Source: Gallionella sp. UBA6045 | Lineage (GTDB): Bacteria; Pseudomonadota; Gammaproteobacteria; Burkholderiales; Gallionellaceae | NCBI GenBank assembly: GCA_002429165.1 | Contig: DIYV01000154.1 | Coordinates: forward strand, 1-7,030 | Reading direction: 5' to 3' | DNA length: 7,030 nt | Part shown: positions 1 to 5,733 of the stretch, piece after piece | Layout: every line of letters starts with the position of its first letter | How positions within the stretch are numbered: the first letter of the stretch is position 1 | The notes under the pieces: model-generated | What the model saw: only the letters and a program-made list of their open reading frames with translations | What the model was told of the DNA's origin: nothing | Database searches by the model: none | Made by a program: the position numbers and the translations under genes

Positions 1-26
1 CTACCCCCGGCGGTGTTGATTTTAAT

Positions 27-53
27 GTTGGGTTCCGCTACGCTCAACCCAAC
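27..53. repeat. REP-like palindrome downstream of nadA
   Basis: Perfect 8-bp inverted repeat, GTTGGGTT at 27-34 and AACCCAAC at 46-53, around an 11-nt loop (ccgctacgctc). It begins 14 nt after the nadA stop. The 'GGGTT..cgct..cgctc..AACCC' pattern resembles a dispersed palindromic repeat common in proteobacterial genomes (established knowledge; copy number here not checked). In the nadA transcript it would form a hairpin that could stabilise the 3' end or aid termination, but what follows (ATTAAAATC) is not a U-run, so it is not a textbook intrinsic terminator. Positions 1-26 hold nothing I can identify. Confidence 0.65.
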
Positions 54-67
54 CTACGAAATACAAA

Positions 68-1150
68 TCAGGCGTTGCCAATGCCGCGAGTCGGCAACCC
101 GATCTGCTTCGCAAAATCCAGCATCCGCTGAATTGGTTGCACCGCCCGCGGAATGATCGCCGGATCAACGAATATCTCATTGCGCCCCGATTCCAGAACC
201 TCCGCCAGATTCAACAAACCATTCATCGCCATCCACGGGCAGTGGCTGCAACTGGTGCAGTTCGCGCCGACACCCGAGGTCGGCGCTTCGAGGAATACCT
301 TGTCCGGGCACAGCGTGCGCATCTTGTGCAGGATGCCGTTGTCGGTGGCGACGATGAATTCCTTCGCGTCCAGTTGCTGCGCGGCCTTGATCAGTTGCGT
401 GGTGGAGCCGACCATGTCCGCCAACTGGATGACCGCGCGCGGCGATTCGGGATGCACCAGCACTTTGGCGTGCGGGTGCTGCGCTTTCAGTTCGATGAGT
501 TCCTTGGCCTTGTATTCGTCGTGCACGATGCATGAGCCCTGCCACAGCAGCATGTCAGCGCCGGTCTGTTCCTGAACGTAATTGCCGAGGTGGCGGTCCG
601 GCGCCCACAGCACTTTTTTGCCCTGCTCCTTGAGGTGTTTCACCACCGGCAGCGCGATCGAGCTCGTCACCATCCAGTCGGCGCGCGCCTTCACTGCCGC
701 GCTGGTGTTGGCATACACGACCACGGTGCGGTCCGGGTTAGCGTCGCAGAACGCGGCGAACTCGTCCGCCGGGCAGCCGAGGTCCAGCGAGCATTCCGCC
801 TTGAGGTCCGGCATCAGCACGCGTTTTTCCGGATTCAGTATCTTCGCGGTCTCGCCCATGAAGCGCACGCCCGCGACCACGATGGTCTTGGCGGGATGCC
901 AGTGGCCGAAGTTCGCCATGTCCAGCGAATCGGAAACGATGCCGCCGGTGGCTTCCGCGAGATCCTGCAAATCTGCATGCACGTAGTAATGCGCGACCAG
1001 CACCGCATCCTGTTCCTTCAGCAGGCGCTTGATGCGCGCGATCAGCTCCGGCTTCTCTGCTGCGCTTGGTTCACGCGGAACCTTGGCCCACGCCACAGCG
1101 GTTGGAGAGCCGGGGTGTTCATAGGCATAGGGGATGGCATTTTCGCTCAT
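68..1150 (-). CDS. nadA: Quinolinate synthase NadA
   Basis: Quinolinate synthase, the cytoplasmic [4Fe-4S] enzyme that condenses iminoaspartate (made by NadB) with dihydroxyacetone phosphate to give quinolinate for NAD synthesis. The 360-residue length fits the long bacterial NadA type (E. coli 347). The three cluster cysteines are visible: C120 in [10 protein letters not shown]207 in [10 protein letters not shown] and C304, the last of the C298-x2-C301-x2-C304 motif ([10 protein letters not shown]). Their spacing equals that of E. coli C113/C200/C297. Other family blocks are [14 protein letters not shown] (52-65), PDRHLGNYV (184-192) and HPESP (233-237). The ATG at 1150 overlaps the nudB stop (ATGA), and an AGAGGA ribosome binding site lies within the nudB end, so the two are probably translationally coupled. 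It ends with TGA at 68 and is the last gene of the minus-strand cluster. nadB and nadC are not in the window. Confidence 0.97.
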   Translation of the reverse strand: MSENAIPYAYEHPGSPTAVAWAKVPREPSAAEKPELIARIKRLLKEQDAVLVAHYYVHADLQDLAEATGGIVSDSLDMANFGHWHPAKTIVVAGVRFMGETAKILNPEKRVLMPDLKAECSLDLGCPADEFAAFCDANPDRTVVVYANTSAAVKARADWMVTSSIALPVVKHLKEQGKKVLWAPDRHLGNYVQEQTGADMLLWQGSCIVHDEYKAKELIELKAQHPHAKVLVHPESPRAVIQLADMVGSTTQLIKAAQQLDAKEFIVATDNGILHKMRTLCPDKVFLEAPTSGVGANCTSCSHCPWMAMNGLLNLAEVLESGRNEIFVDPAIIPRAVQPIQRMLDFAKQIGLPTRGIGNA

Positions 1151-1689
1151 TGGGGTTTCCTCTGTACACGCTGCGGCAATTCCAGTATCGCGGCGCGATT
1201 GCTCGGTGAAAAGACTTTTTCAGCCGCATCCTGCCACGTTAGCCACTGGTAGTTCAAATGCTCGCGCGGCGCAAGTTGGATATCAACCGGATGGGGAAGT
1301 TGCAAACCGAACACATGTTCGGTGTTAAGCGTGACGCCGGGAGGGTAGCGGTGCCGCCAGTGCGGATAAATCTCGTAGACGTTTTGCGACTGCCAGTCGG
1401 TCAGTGCGTATTGCCGGACATCCAGCCCGGTCTCTTCGCGCACCTCGCGCATCGCCGTCTCGGCCTGCGATTCTTCGCCGTCGCGGCTGCCGGTGACAGA
1501 TTGCCAATAGCCGGGATGGTCGGCGCGCTCCAGCAACAGCACCTTCATGTCCTGCACCTGTCCTGAGCCTGTCGAATAACCAGCGACTTGGCCTTTGTCA
1601 TTTGAAGGCCTAGTCGAATGGCTAGTAGTTTCACCAGGAGCGGTGTAGATCACCACCAGCACTGAGATCGGCTGTTTGTTGTGCGCCAT
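1147..1689 (-). CDS. nudB: Dihydroneopterin triphosphate diphosphatase NudB, with in-frame insertion
   Basis: Nudix hydrolase of the NudB type, which removes pyrophosphate from dihydroneopterin triphosphate early in folate synthesis. The Nudix box is complete at residues 67-89, matching G-x5-E-x7-REV-x-EE-x-GL (G67, E73, R81, E82, E85, E86, G88, L89). NudB-typical blocks are [11 protein letters not shown] (6-16), [14 protein letters not shown] (55-68), [15 protein letters not shown] (111-125) and LNYQWL (145-150). At 180 residues it is about 30 longer than E. coli NudB (150). The excess lies at residues 17-48, between two strands that are normally nearly adjacent (VLVVIYT and [10 protein letters not shown]). 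This stretch is low in hydrophobic residues and is encoded by REP-like DNA (separate entry). The ATG at 1689 keeps the conserved first strand; its only Shine-Dalgarno-like sequence (AGGA) sits 1-2 nt from the ATG, which is poor. The stop overlaps nadA by 4 nt. The enzyme is probably still active, since the insert lies outside the Nudix box, but this is inference. Confidence 0.93.
   Translation of the reverse strand: MAHNKQPISVLVVIYTAPGETTSHSTRPSNDKGQVAGYSTGSGQVQDMKVLLLERADHPGYWQSVTGSRDGEESQAETAMREVREETGLDVRQYALTDWQSQNVYEIYPHWRHRYPPGVTLNTEHVFGLQLPHPVDIQLAPREHLNYQWLTWQDAAEKVFSPSNRAAILELPQRVQRKPQ
1158..1163 (-). promoter_or_regulatory. Ribosome binding site of nadA inside nudB
   Basis: AGAGGA on the minus strand, 7 nt upstream of the nadA ATG and inside the last codons of nudB. 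It supports the ATG at 1150 and the ATGA stop-start overlap. Confidence 0.7.
1561..1625. repeat. REP-like insertion inside nudB
   Basis: This DNA encodes most of the extra segment of NudB. It contains TCCTGAGCCTGTCGAAT (1561-1577), which matches the core of a dispersed palindromic repeat common in betaproteobacteria. It also has a near-palindrome, CATTTGA (1599-1605) against TCGAATG (1614-1620), with one mismatch (a G-U pair in RNA) and AGGCCT in its centre. GGCCTT (1590-1595) and AAGGCC (1605-1610) form a second 6-bp inverted repeat. On the minus strand the segment ATTCGAC(T)AGGC occurs twice in the same orientation, read as HSTR and YSTG in the protein. The exact ends cannot be fixed because I see no clear target duplication; the insertion could extend to about 1545-1645. 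That it is inserted DNA is inferred from comparison with normal NudB length. Confidence 0.6.
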
Positions 1690-1691
1690 AT

Positions 1692-1830
1692 CCTAGGAAA
1701 GCTTAAAAAAGCACCATTCGCGATGAGCATTTTCCGTTCGCCCCTTCGATACTCCGCGCTACGCGCGGAACTCAGAGCGAACGGAAAATGTATCGAACCG
1801 TATTTCATACTTATGCAGAGCTTCCCTAGG
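1692..1830. repeat. Nested inverted-repeat element between barstar and nudB
   Basis: The outer arms are CCTAGGAAAGCT (1692-1703) and AGCTTCCCTAGG (1819-1830), inverted with 11 of 12 matches; in minus-strand RNA all 12 positions pair, one as G-U. Inside lies a perfect 13-bp inverted repeat, CATTTTCCGTTCG (1728-1740) with CGAACGGAAAATG (1778-1790), and inside that a 7-bp hairpin TCCGCGC-TAC-GCGCGGA (1753-1769). The inner 1728-1790 part looks like a REP element (CCGTTCG...CGAACGG). Because CCTAGG is itself palindromic, the ends can also be read as a 9-bp direct repeat CCTAGGAAA (1692-1700 and 1825-1833), that is, a possible target duplication around a 124-bp insertion. The right arm includes the barstar stop codon and the left arm ends 3 nt from the nudB ATG. 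Confidence 0.7.
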
Positions 1831-2221
1831 AAAAGAATACCCAGAAGGCTTTGTTATGCTGACGCCAGTAAACTACCGTATCGGCAAAGATGTCCTGGGC
1901 GATTTCCCTGTCGTTGGCGGAAAGACCGAGCGTGTCGCTGGCATTGCGCAACAACAACACATATCCGTTTGCCCGATGCCACGACAGGTCGCACAATGCG
2001 TCGGCCAGCGCATCCCAATTCGCGCCGAATCCCGGCGGAAATTGGGATGCTGCAGCCAATGCATTGAGCAGGTTCTGTTTGCCTTTGACACCCTTCAGAT
2101 CGGCATCGAAAAGCGCAAAACCGGCTTTTTCGACCGCACTGCGCAATGTTTCCACACTGCAATCCAGCGTATAGCTGCCCGCCGCTTCCCGGTTGCCCAG
2201 TTGTTGTGCCAATGCGTCCAT
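1826..2221 (-). CDS. Barstar-family ribonuclease inhibitor
   Basis: Predicted cytoplasmic inhibitor of the RNase encoded just upstream. The core at residues 61-81 (FPPGFGANWDAL, then ADALCDLSW) matches the barstar signature (YYGENLDALWDCL in Bacillus barstar). Aligned by eye, D70 and D74 correspond to barstar D35 and D39, which contact the RNase active site, and E106 could be E76; the position of Y29 is occupied by G64. The C-terminal strand FWVFFS (126-131) matches the family ending. At 131 residues it is about 40 longer than Bacillus barstar, owing to an N-terminal extension that is common in proteobacterial members. The ATG lies 2 nt after the RNase stop with GGAG 5 nt upstream, so the inhibitor should be made together with the enzyme. 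No signal peptide is seen. The family call is secure; pairing with the neighbour is inferred from adjacency and family pairing. Confidence 0.9.
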   Translation of the reverse strand: MDALAQQLGNREAAGSYTLDCSVETLRSAVEKAGFALFDADLKGVKGKQNLLNALAAASQFPPGFGANWDALADALCDLSWHRANGYVLLLRNASDTLGLSANDREIAQDIFADTVVYWRQHNKAFWVFFS

Positions 2222-2223
2222 GG

Positions 2224-2607
2224 CTACTCCAGAATTCGTTTAAAGGTTTGGTAATGATCGGCGGTGTAATAATATTCACCGGTCCCGCCGCTGATAATGC
2301 GGCGCGCACCGCGACCATGCGTGCGCGGCGTTTTCACGGTGTACTCGTGATAGTAACCGCGCGGGCGTTTCGGCAATATCCGCTCAAAATTGCTGAATAC
2401 CACGCCATCGCGCTGGTAGGCAAACGGGCCTCCATCCTTGATGGCGCGCAGTGTGTCCCGCGCCTCCGGCGGTAATTCGGCAACGCTGATGATTGCCAGA
2501 TCGGCATGTGCATTTTGCGCTGCGTGGTGCGTATGCGCTTGCGCACCCGCAGGCAACCACAGCATCGCCGCCAACACTATCCATTTCAAACGCAACATAC
2601 GCTGCAC
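2224..2607 (-). CDS. Secreted guanyl-specific ribonuclease (barnase/RNase Sa family)
   Basis: Small extracellular or periplasmic endoribonuclease of the N1/T1/barnase superfamily, which cleaves RNA 3' of guanosine. A signal peptide is visible: R3/R6/K8 basic start, hydrophobic core WIVLAAMLWL (9-18) and a probable AxA cleavage after GAQA (21-24). The mature part, about 103 residues, contains ELPPEARDTLRAIKDGGPF (44-62), NFERILP (73-79), GYYHEYTV (84-91), GRGARRI (98-104) and YYTADHY (113-119). By alignment to RNase Sa the catalytic set is complete: E88 (Sa E54), R99 and R103 (R65, R69) and H118 (H85). There are no cysteines, so the disulfide of RNase Sa is absent. The start at 2607 is GTG, 2 nt after the aspS stop, supported by AAGGA 6 nt upstream; an ATG at 2598 (M4) is an alternative that also keeps the signal peptide. 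The next gene is its inhibitor. Confidence 0.93.
   Translation of the reverse strand: MQRMLRLKWIVLAAMLWLPAGAQAHTHHAAQNAHADLAIISVAELPPEARDTLRAIKDGGPFAYQRDGVVFSNFERILPKRPRGYYHEYTVKTPRTHGRGARRIISGGTGEYYYTADHYQTFKRILE
2227..2230 (-). promoter_or_regulatory. Ribosome binding site of the barstar gene
   Basis: GGAG on the minus strand, 5 nt before the barstar ATG and overlapping the final codons of the RNase gene (TGGAG TAG CC ATG). It fixes the start at 2221 and argues for tight co-translation of enzyme and inhibitor. Confidence 0.7.
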
Positions 2608-2609
2608 GC

Positions 2610-4412
2610 TTATTCCTTGGCCACTTCAGCCGTAGTTTGCACTTGCTGGCGCAACCGGATGTGCAGATCGCGCAACTGCCGTTCATCCGCTGCGCTCGGT
2701 GCCTGGGTCAGCAGACATTGCGCGCGCTGGGTTTTGGGAAAAGCGATCACATCGCGGATCGATTCCGAACCGGTCATCATCGCCACGATGCGGTCCAGGC
2801 CGAACGCCAAGCCGCCGTGCGGCGGCGCGCCGTATTGCAACGCGTCGAGCAGGAAGCCGAACTTGAGCTGCGCTTCCTCCGCGCCGATGTTGAGCGCGCG
2901 GAACACCTGCGATTGCACCGCCTCCTGATGGATACGCACCGAGCCGCCGCCGATCTCCGAACCGTTCAACGCGAGGTCGTAAGCCTTCGCCAGACAACGC
3001 CTGGGATCGCTTTGCAGGATGGCAAGGTGTTCGTCCTTGGGCGCGGTGAATGGGTGATGGCAGGCGTTCCAGCGCTTGGCTTCCTCGTCGTATTCGAACA
3101 TCGGGAAATCCACCACCCACACCGGTTCCCATGCCTTGCCGTTGGTGTAGCCCTTGTCGTGTCCGATTTTGCTGCGCAACGCGCCGAGCGCGTCGTTGAC
3201 GATCTTTTCCTTGTCGGCACCAAAGAAAACGATGTCGCCGTTCTGTGCACCGGTTCGTTCGATGATGGTCTTCAGTGCGGCCTCGTGCAGATTCTTCACG
3301 ATAGGTGACTGCAGACCCGCTTCATTGAGTTGCGTGATGTCGTTGACCTTGATGTAAGCCAGTCCCTTTGCGCCGTAGATGCCGACAAACTTGGTGTACT
3401 CGTCGATCTCGCCGCGCGAGAATGTGCCGCCGCCGGGCACGCGCAACGCTGCCACGCGACCGTTTTCGGAATTGGCCACGCCCGCAAAAACCTTGAACGC
3501 GACATCCTTCACCGCGTCGGTGACCTCGGTCAGTTCCAGCGTCACGCGCAGGTCGGGCTTGTCCGAACCGTAGCGCGCCATCGCTTCCGCGTGGGAAATG
3601 CGCGGAAACGGATTGGGTAGTTCCACATTCAGTGTTTCCTGAAAAATCTCGCGGATCATTTCTTCCATCAGCCCGGTGATCTGCGTCTCGGTCAGGAAAG
3701 AGGTTTCGATATCCACCTGGGTGAATTCCGGCTGACGGTCGGCACGCAAGTCCTCATCGCGGAAGCACTTGGTGATCTGGTAATAGCGATCGAAACCCGC
3801 CACCATCAGCAATTGCTTGAACAACTGCGGCGATTGCGGCAGCGCAAAGAATTCGCCGGGATGCACCCGCGACGGCACCAGATAATCGCGCGCGCCTTCA
3901 GGCGTGGACTTGGTCAGCATCGGCGTTTCGATGTCGATGAAACCGCGGCTGTCCAGGAAACGCCGGAATGCCATCGCCACCTTGTAGCGCAGCATCATAT
4001 TCTTCTGCATCTGCGGGCGGCGCAGGTCGATCACGCGATGGGTCAGGCGCACGGTCTCGGACAGGTTCTCGTCATCCAGCTGAAACGGCGGCGTCAGCGC
4101 GGTATTCAGCACCTCGATCTCGTGGCACACGATCTCGATCTCGCCGCTGGTGATGTTGGCATTGGTTGCGCCTGCCGGACGGTGGCGTACTTTTCCGGTG
4201 ATGCGCAGCACGAACTCGCTGCGCACCGATTCGGCGATCTTGAACATCGCCTGTTGCTCAGGATTACATACCACCTGCGCCAGACCTTCACGGTCGCGCA
4301 GGTCGATGAAGATCACCCCGCCGTGGTCGCGGCGGCGATGCGCCCAGCCGCACAGGCTGACGGTCTGGTCGAGTTGGTCGGTGTTGAGGAGTCCGCAATA
4401 ATGAGTTCGCAT
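2610..4412 (-). CDS. aspS: Aspartyl-tRNA synthetase AspS (probably non-discriminating)
   Basis: Class IIb aminoacyl-tRNA synthetase that attaches aspartate to tRNA-Asp in the cytoplasm. The 600-residue length is normal for the bacterial type (E. coli 590). Domains in order: N-terminal OB-fold anticodon-binding domain (1 to about 105; [12 protein letters not shown] at 21-32), catalytic core beginning near 120 with class II motif 2 ([16 protein letters not shown], 217-232), the bacterial GAD insertion domain (about 285-420), then motif 3 (GLAFGLDRI, 534-542, with ATP-binding R541). H30 and G81 appear to match H31 and G83 of the Pseudomonas aeruginosa enzyme, residues tied to relaxed tRNA choice, so it may also charge tRNA-Asn and depend on GatCAB; this is inference. 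The ATG at 4412 begins MRTHYCG, as usual, 27 nt after the DUF502 gene; no strong Shine-Dalgarno is seen. It ends 2 nt before the RNase start. Confidence 0.98.
   Translation of the reverse strand: MRTHYCGLLNTDQLDQTVSLCGWAHRRRDHGGVIFIDLRDREGLAQVVCNPEQQAMFKIAESVRSEFVLRITGKVRHRPAGATNANITSGEIEIVCHEIEVLNTALTPPFQLDDENLSETVRLTHRVIDLRRPQMQKNMMLRYKVAMAFRRFLDSRGFIDIETPMLTKSTPEGARDYLVPSRVHPGEFFALPQSPQLFKQLLMVAGFDRYYQITKCFRDEDLRADRQPEFTQVDIETSFLTETQITGLMEEMIREIFQETLNVELPNPFPRISHAEAMARYGSDKPDLRVTLELTEVTDAVKDVAFKVFAGVANSENGRVAALRVPGGGTFSRGEIDEYTKFVGIYGAKGLAYIKVNDITQLNEAGLQSPIVKNLHEAALKTIIERTGAQNGDIVFFGADKEKIVNDALGALRSKIGHDKGYTNGKAWEPVWVVDFPMFEYDEEAKRWNACHHPFTAPKDEHLAILQSDPRRCLAKAYDLALNGSEIGGGSVRIHQEAVQSQVFRALNIGAEEAQLKFGFLLDALQYGAPPHGGLAFGLDRIVAMMTGSESIRDVIAFPKTQRAQCLLTQAPSAADERQLRDLHIRLRQQVQTTAEVAKE
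2614..2618 (-). promoter_or_regulatory. Ribosome binding site deciding the RNase GTG start
   Basis: AAGGA on the minus strand within the last codons of aspS. It is 6 nt from the GTG at 2607 but 15 nt from the ATG at 2598, so the GTG is favoured as the start. Confidence 0.55.
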
Positions 4413-4439
4413 GGTTCAGTTTCTAAGAAAATACAAAGG

Positions 4440-5069
4440 TTAGCTTGATTGTGGATTTGGGGTGTGGGCGCGATGCTTCCCGGCTTCGGAATCCGCCGCC
4501 ACACCCATCGAAACGATGGAGCGCAACGCCACATCCACCGTCATATCCAACTCGATGGTGTCGGCTTTGCGCACGAAGAAATAAAAACCGTTTACCGGAC
4601 TCGGCGTGGTGGGAATGAACACCGCAACGTATTCATCCTCGAACTGGTCGATCACCTCGCCCGGCACACTGGTCTGGAACGCCAGCGACCATGCATGCGG
4701 ATGGGGATAACGAACCAGCAACACCTTGCGAAAGGAATTACCGCTGCCCGACAACAGCGTATCGCTGACCTGCTTCACGCCCTTGTAGATGCTGCCCGCG
4801 AAGGGAACGTGCAGCATGGCTTTTTCCCAATGCTTCCATATATACTGGCCGAGCACGTTGCGCATCAGCAAACCGGTCAGGCCGACCACCACCAGGGTCA
4901 GGATGATGCCGAGGCCGGGAATGTGCATGCCCAGCACCCTGTCCGGCCGCCAATCCTCCGGCAACAGCAGCAGCGTCTGATCCATCGTCCCGATAGTCAG
5001 ATTCAGCACCCACAGGGTAATGCCAAGCGGAACCCAGACCAGCAGGCCGGTGATGAAATATTTTTTCAT
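4440..5069 (-). CDS. DUF502 family inner-membrane protein
   Basis: Member of the DUF502 family, a conserved bacterial membrane protein of unknown function often found beside aspS in betaproteobacteria. Two hydrophobic segments are seen at about 5-27 (FITGLLVWVPLGITLWVLNL) and 49-69 (IPGLGIILTLVVVGLTGLLM), both near the N-terminus. Family blocks follow: PFAGSIYKGVKQ (89-100), the VAVFIPTTPSPVNGF stretch (148-162) and the C-terminal MTVDVALRSIVSMGV (176-190), giving a soluble domain of about 120 residues after two helices. The tail 191-209 is hydrophilic and probably disordered. The ATG at 5069 lies 3 nt after the stop of the zinc-ribbon gene, with no clear Shine-Dalgarno, which suggests coupling to the upstream gene. 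I do not assign a function. Confidence 0.93.
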   Translation of the reverse strand: MKKYFITGLLVWVPLGITLWVLNLTIGTMDQTLLLLPEDWRPDRVLGMHIPGLGIILTLVVVGLTGLLMRNVLGQYIWKHWEKAMLHVPFAGSIYKGVKQVSDTLLSGSGNSFRKVLLVRYPHPHAWSLAFQTSVPGEVIDQFEDEYVAVFIPTTPSPVNGFYFFVRKADTIELDMTVDVALRSIVSMGVAADSEAGKHRAHTPNPQSS

Positions 5070-5072
5070 GGG

Positions 5073-5354
5073 CTAGGTAGCGCTGCCCGTCGCTGGAGAC
5101 GAAGCGGTGCTGGCAGGCACAGCAACTGCATCAGTCTTGGCTTCAGGCTTCACCGAATCAGGCTTCTTGGGTCCGCCCTTGAAATCGGTAACGTAATACC
5201 CGCTGCCCTTCAACTGAAAACCGGCAGCGGTCAGTTGTTTGGTGAAAGTCTGTTTGCCGCATTCAGGACAAGTGCTGAGCGGCGCATCGCTGATTTTCTG
5301 CAGCACATCTTTTTGCAAGCCGCAACTCGAACAGCCATAAGCATAAATAGGCAT
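5073..5354 (-). CDS. FmdB-family zinc ribbon protein
   Basis: Small FmdB-type zinc-ribbon protein of 93 residues. It opens with the classic MPIYAYGCSSCG and has two CxxC knuckles, C8/C11 and C29/C32 (TCPECGKQTF), that should bind one zinc. The conserved segment GFQLKGSGYYVTDFK (45-59) follows, then a Lys/Pro/Ala/Thr-rich tail (60-93) that looks disordered. The family was named from FmdB, a putative regulator of formamidase expression in Methylophilus; its general role is unknown. It is the first gene of the minus-strand cluster. The ATG at 5354 is preceded by GGGAAGA with a 4-nt gap, a modest ribosome binding site, and lies about 30 nt from the transcription start predicted from the TATAAT box. 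Confidence 0.93.
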   Translation of the reverse strand: MPIYAYGCSSCGLQKDVLQKISDAPLSTCPECGKQTFTKQLTAAGFQLKGSGYYVTDFKGGPKKPDSVKPEAKTDAVAVPASTASSPATGSAT

Positions 5355-5389
5355 AACGTCTTCCCGCCGGGTAATTTACAAAGGTGCGC

Positions 5390-5395
5390 ATTATA
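5390..5395 (-). promoter_or_regulatory. -10 box of the fmdB-DUF502-aspS operon promoter
   Basis: Perfect TATAAT on the minus strand (ggGTATAATGCGCACC), 35 nt upstream of the zinc-ribbon ATG, giving a predicted start near 5383 and a short leader. The best -35 at 16-18 nt spacing (CTGCTC around 5413-5418) is poor. An A6 tract at 5433-5438 (minus strand) sits near -50 and could act as an UP element. As no other good promoter is seen between 5069 and 1150, it probably drives the whole cluster. Confidence 0.6.
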
Positions 5396-5700
5396 CCCGA
5401 GCAAAGCGGGCAGAGCAGCCCGAGCTGACAGCTTTTTTGGAAAGCCAGGCGAATAAATTCTGCAGCTAATGAGGGACTGGATCCAGTCCCGGTTGGCTAT
5501 TGCACTTCAAATTTGAATCGGCAGGGACGCCAATGAACAATTTCACGTCGTCATGGCGACCCGGCATAGCAATTGCAACAATTGGCGAAATAACTGGCAT
5601 GGCCGGATGCCTTCCCTGGTGTGAAATATCCAGGCAGCAGCAACAGGAATCGGGCCGATTTCCTTGCCGCCCAGCCGGTTGTTCGTCATTTCAATTTTTT
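5396..5700. other. Non-coding divergent intergenic region with several inverted repeats
   Basis: No gene is supported between the two divergent promoters. Visible structure: an 18-bp perfect palindrome (5473-5490, separate entry); GCAATTGC at 5569-5576 with a second CAATTG 9 nt further on; GGCAT/ATGCC at 5596-5600 and 5607-5611; CCTGG/CCAGG at 5615-5619 and 5630-5634; and AATCGG-G-CCGATT at 5648-5660, extendable with one bulge to AGGA/TCCT. The number of short palindromes is suggestive of structured RNA or a decayed mobile repeat, but none has a strong U-run. The short open frames here show no family resemblance. Confidence 0.5.
5473..5490. repeat. 18-bp perfect palindrome
   Basis: GGGACTGGATCCAGTCCC reads the same on both strands with no spacer. 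It is about 80 nt upstream of the fmdB -10 box and about 240 nt upstream of the rhlE -10 box. Candidates are a dimeric regulator site or part of a dispersed repeat; the sequence does not decide which. Confidence 0.6.
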
Positions 5701-5733
5701 CTGTCCCATTGACACGCCAAGGACAGGTATAAT
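5701..5733 (+). promoter_or_regulatory. Predicted rhlE promoter with flanking inverted repeat
   Basis: Perfect TATAAT at 5728-5733 (gGTATAATGCGCGCC), predicting a start near 5740 and a leader of about 125 nt. A perfect TTGACA lies at 5709-5714, but only 13 nt from the -10, too short for standard sigma-70 spacing; at 17 nt the hexamer is CCCATT (5705-5710). An inverted repeat CTGTCC (5701-5706) / GGACAG (5721-5726) brackets the -35 region and abuts the -10, so it could be an operator. The -10 context TATAATGCGC is shared with the divergent operon promoter. Confidence 0.5.

Noticed and set aside
590..1252. 220-codon open frame on the plus strand opposite nadA
   Set aside because: Antisense to nadA, whose cluster cysteines and length are intact; no sign of a real protein.
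1546..1548. Internal ATG of nudB ([10 protein letters not shown]) as the true start, placing the repeat upstream of the gene
   Set aside because: The upstream residues [11 protein letters not shown] match the normal NudB N-terminal strand and are in frame, so the repeat interrupts the protein. A secondary start here cannot be excluded.
1826..2607. Intracellular type II toxin-antitoxin module
   Set aside because: The RNase has a clear signal peptide, so it is more likely an exported enzyme with a cytoplasmic protective inhibitor than a classical toxin-antitoxin pair.
2493..3308. 271-codon open frame on the plus strand opposite aspS and the RNase gene
   Set aside because: Antisense to clear coding sequence, Arg/His/Leu-rich translation without domain features.
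5423..5438. Intrinsic terminator on the plus strand (AGCTgacAGCT followed by T6)
   Set aside because: The stem is only 4 bp with a 3-nt loop and no plus-strand gene lies upstream; the T6 tract is more plausibly an A-tract upstream of the minus-strand promoter.
4449..5456. 335-codon open frame on the plus strand opposite the DUF502 and zinc-ribbon genes
   Set aside because: Its translation is rich in His/Arg/Gln with no family likeness, and it lies antisense to two well-supported genes; it is a by-product of their codon pattern.
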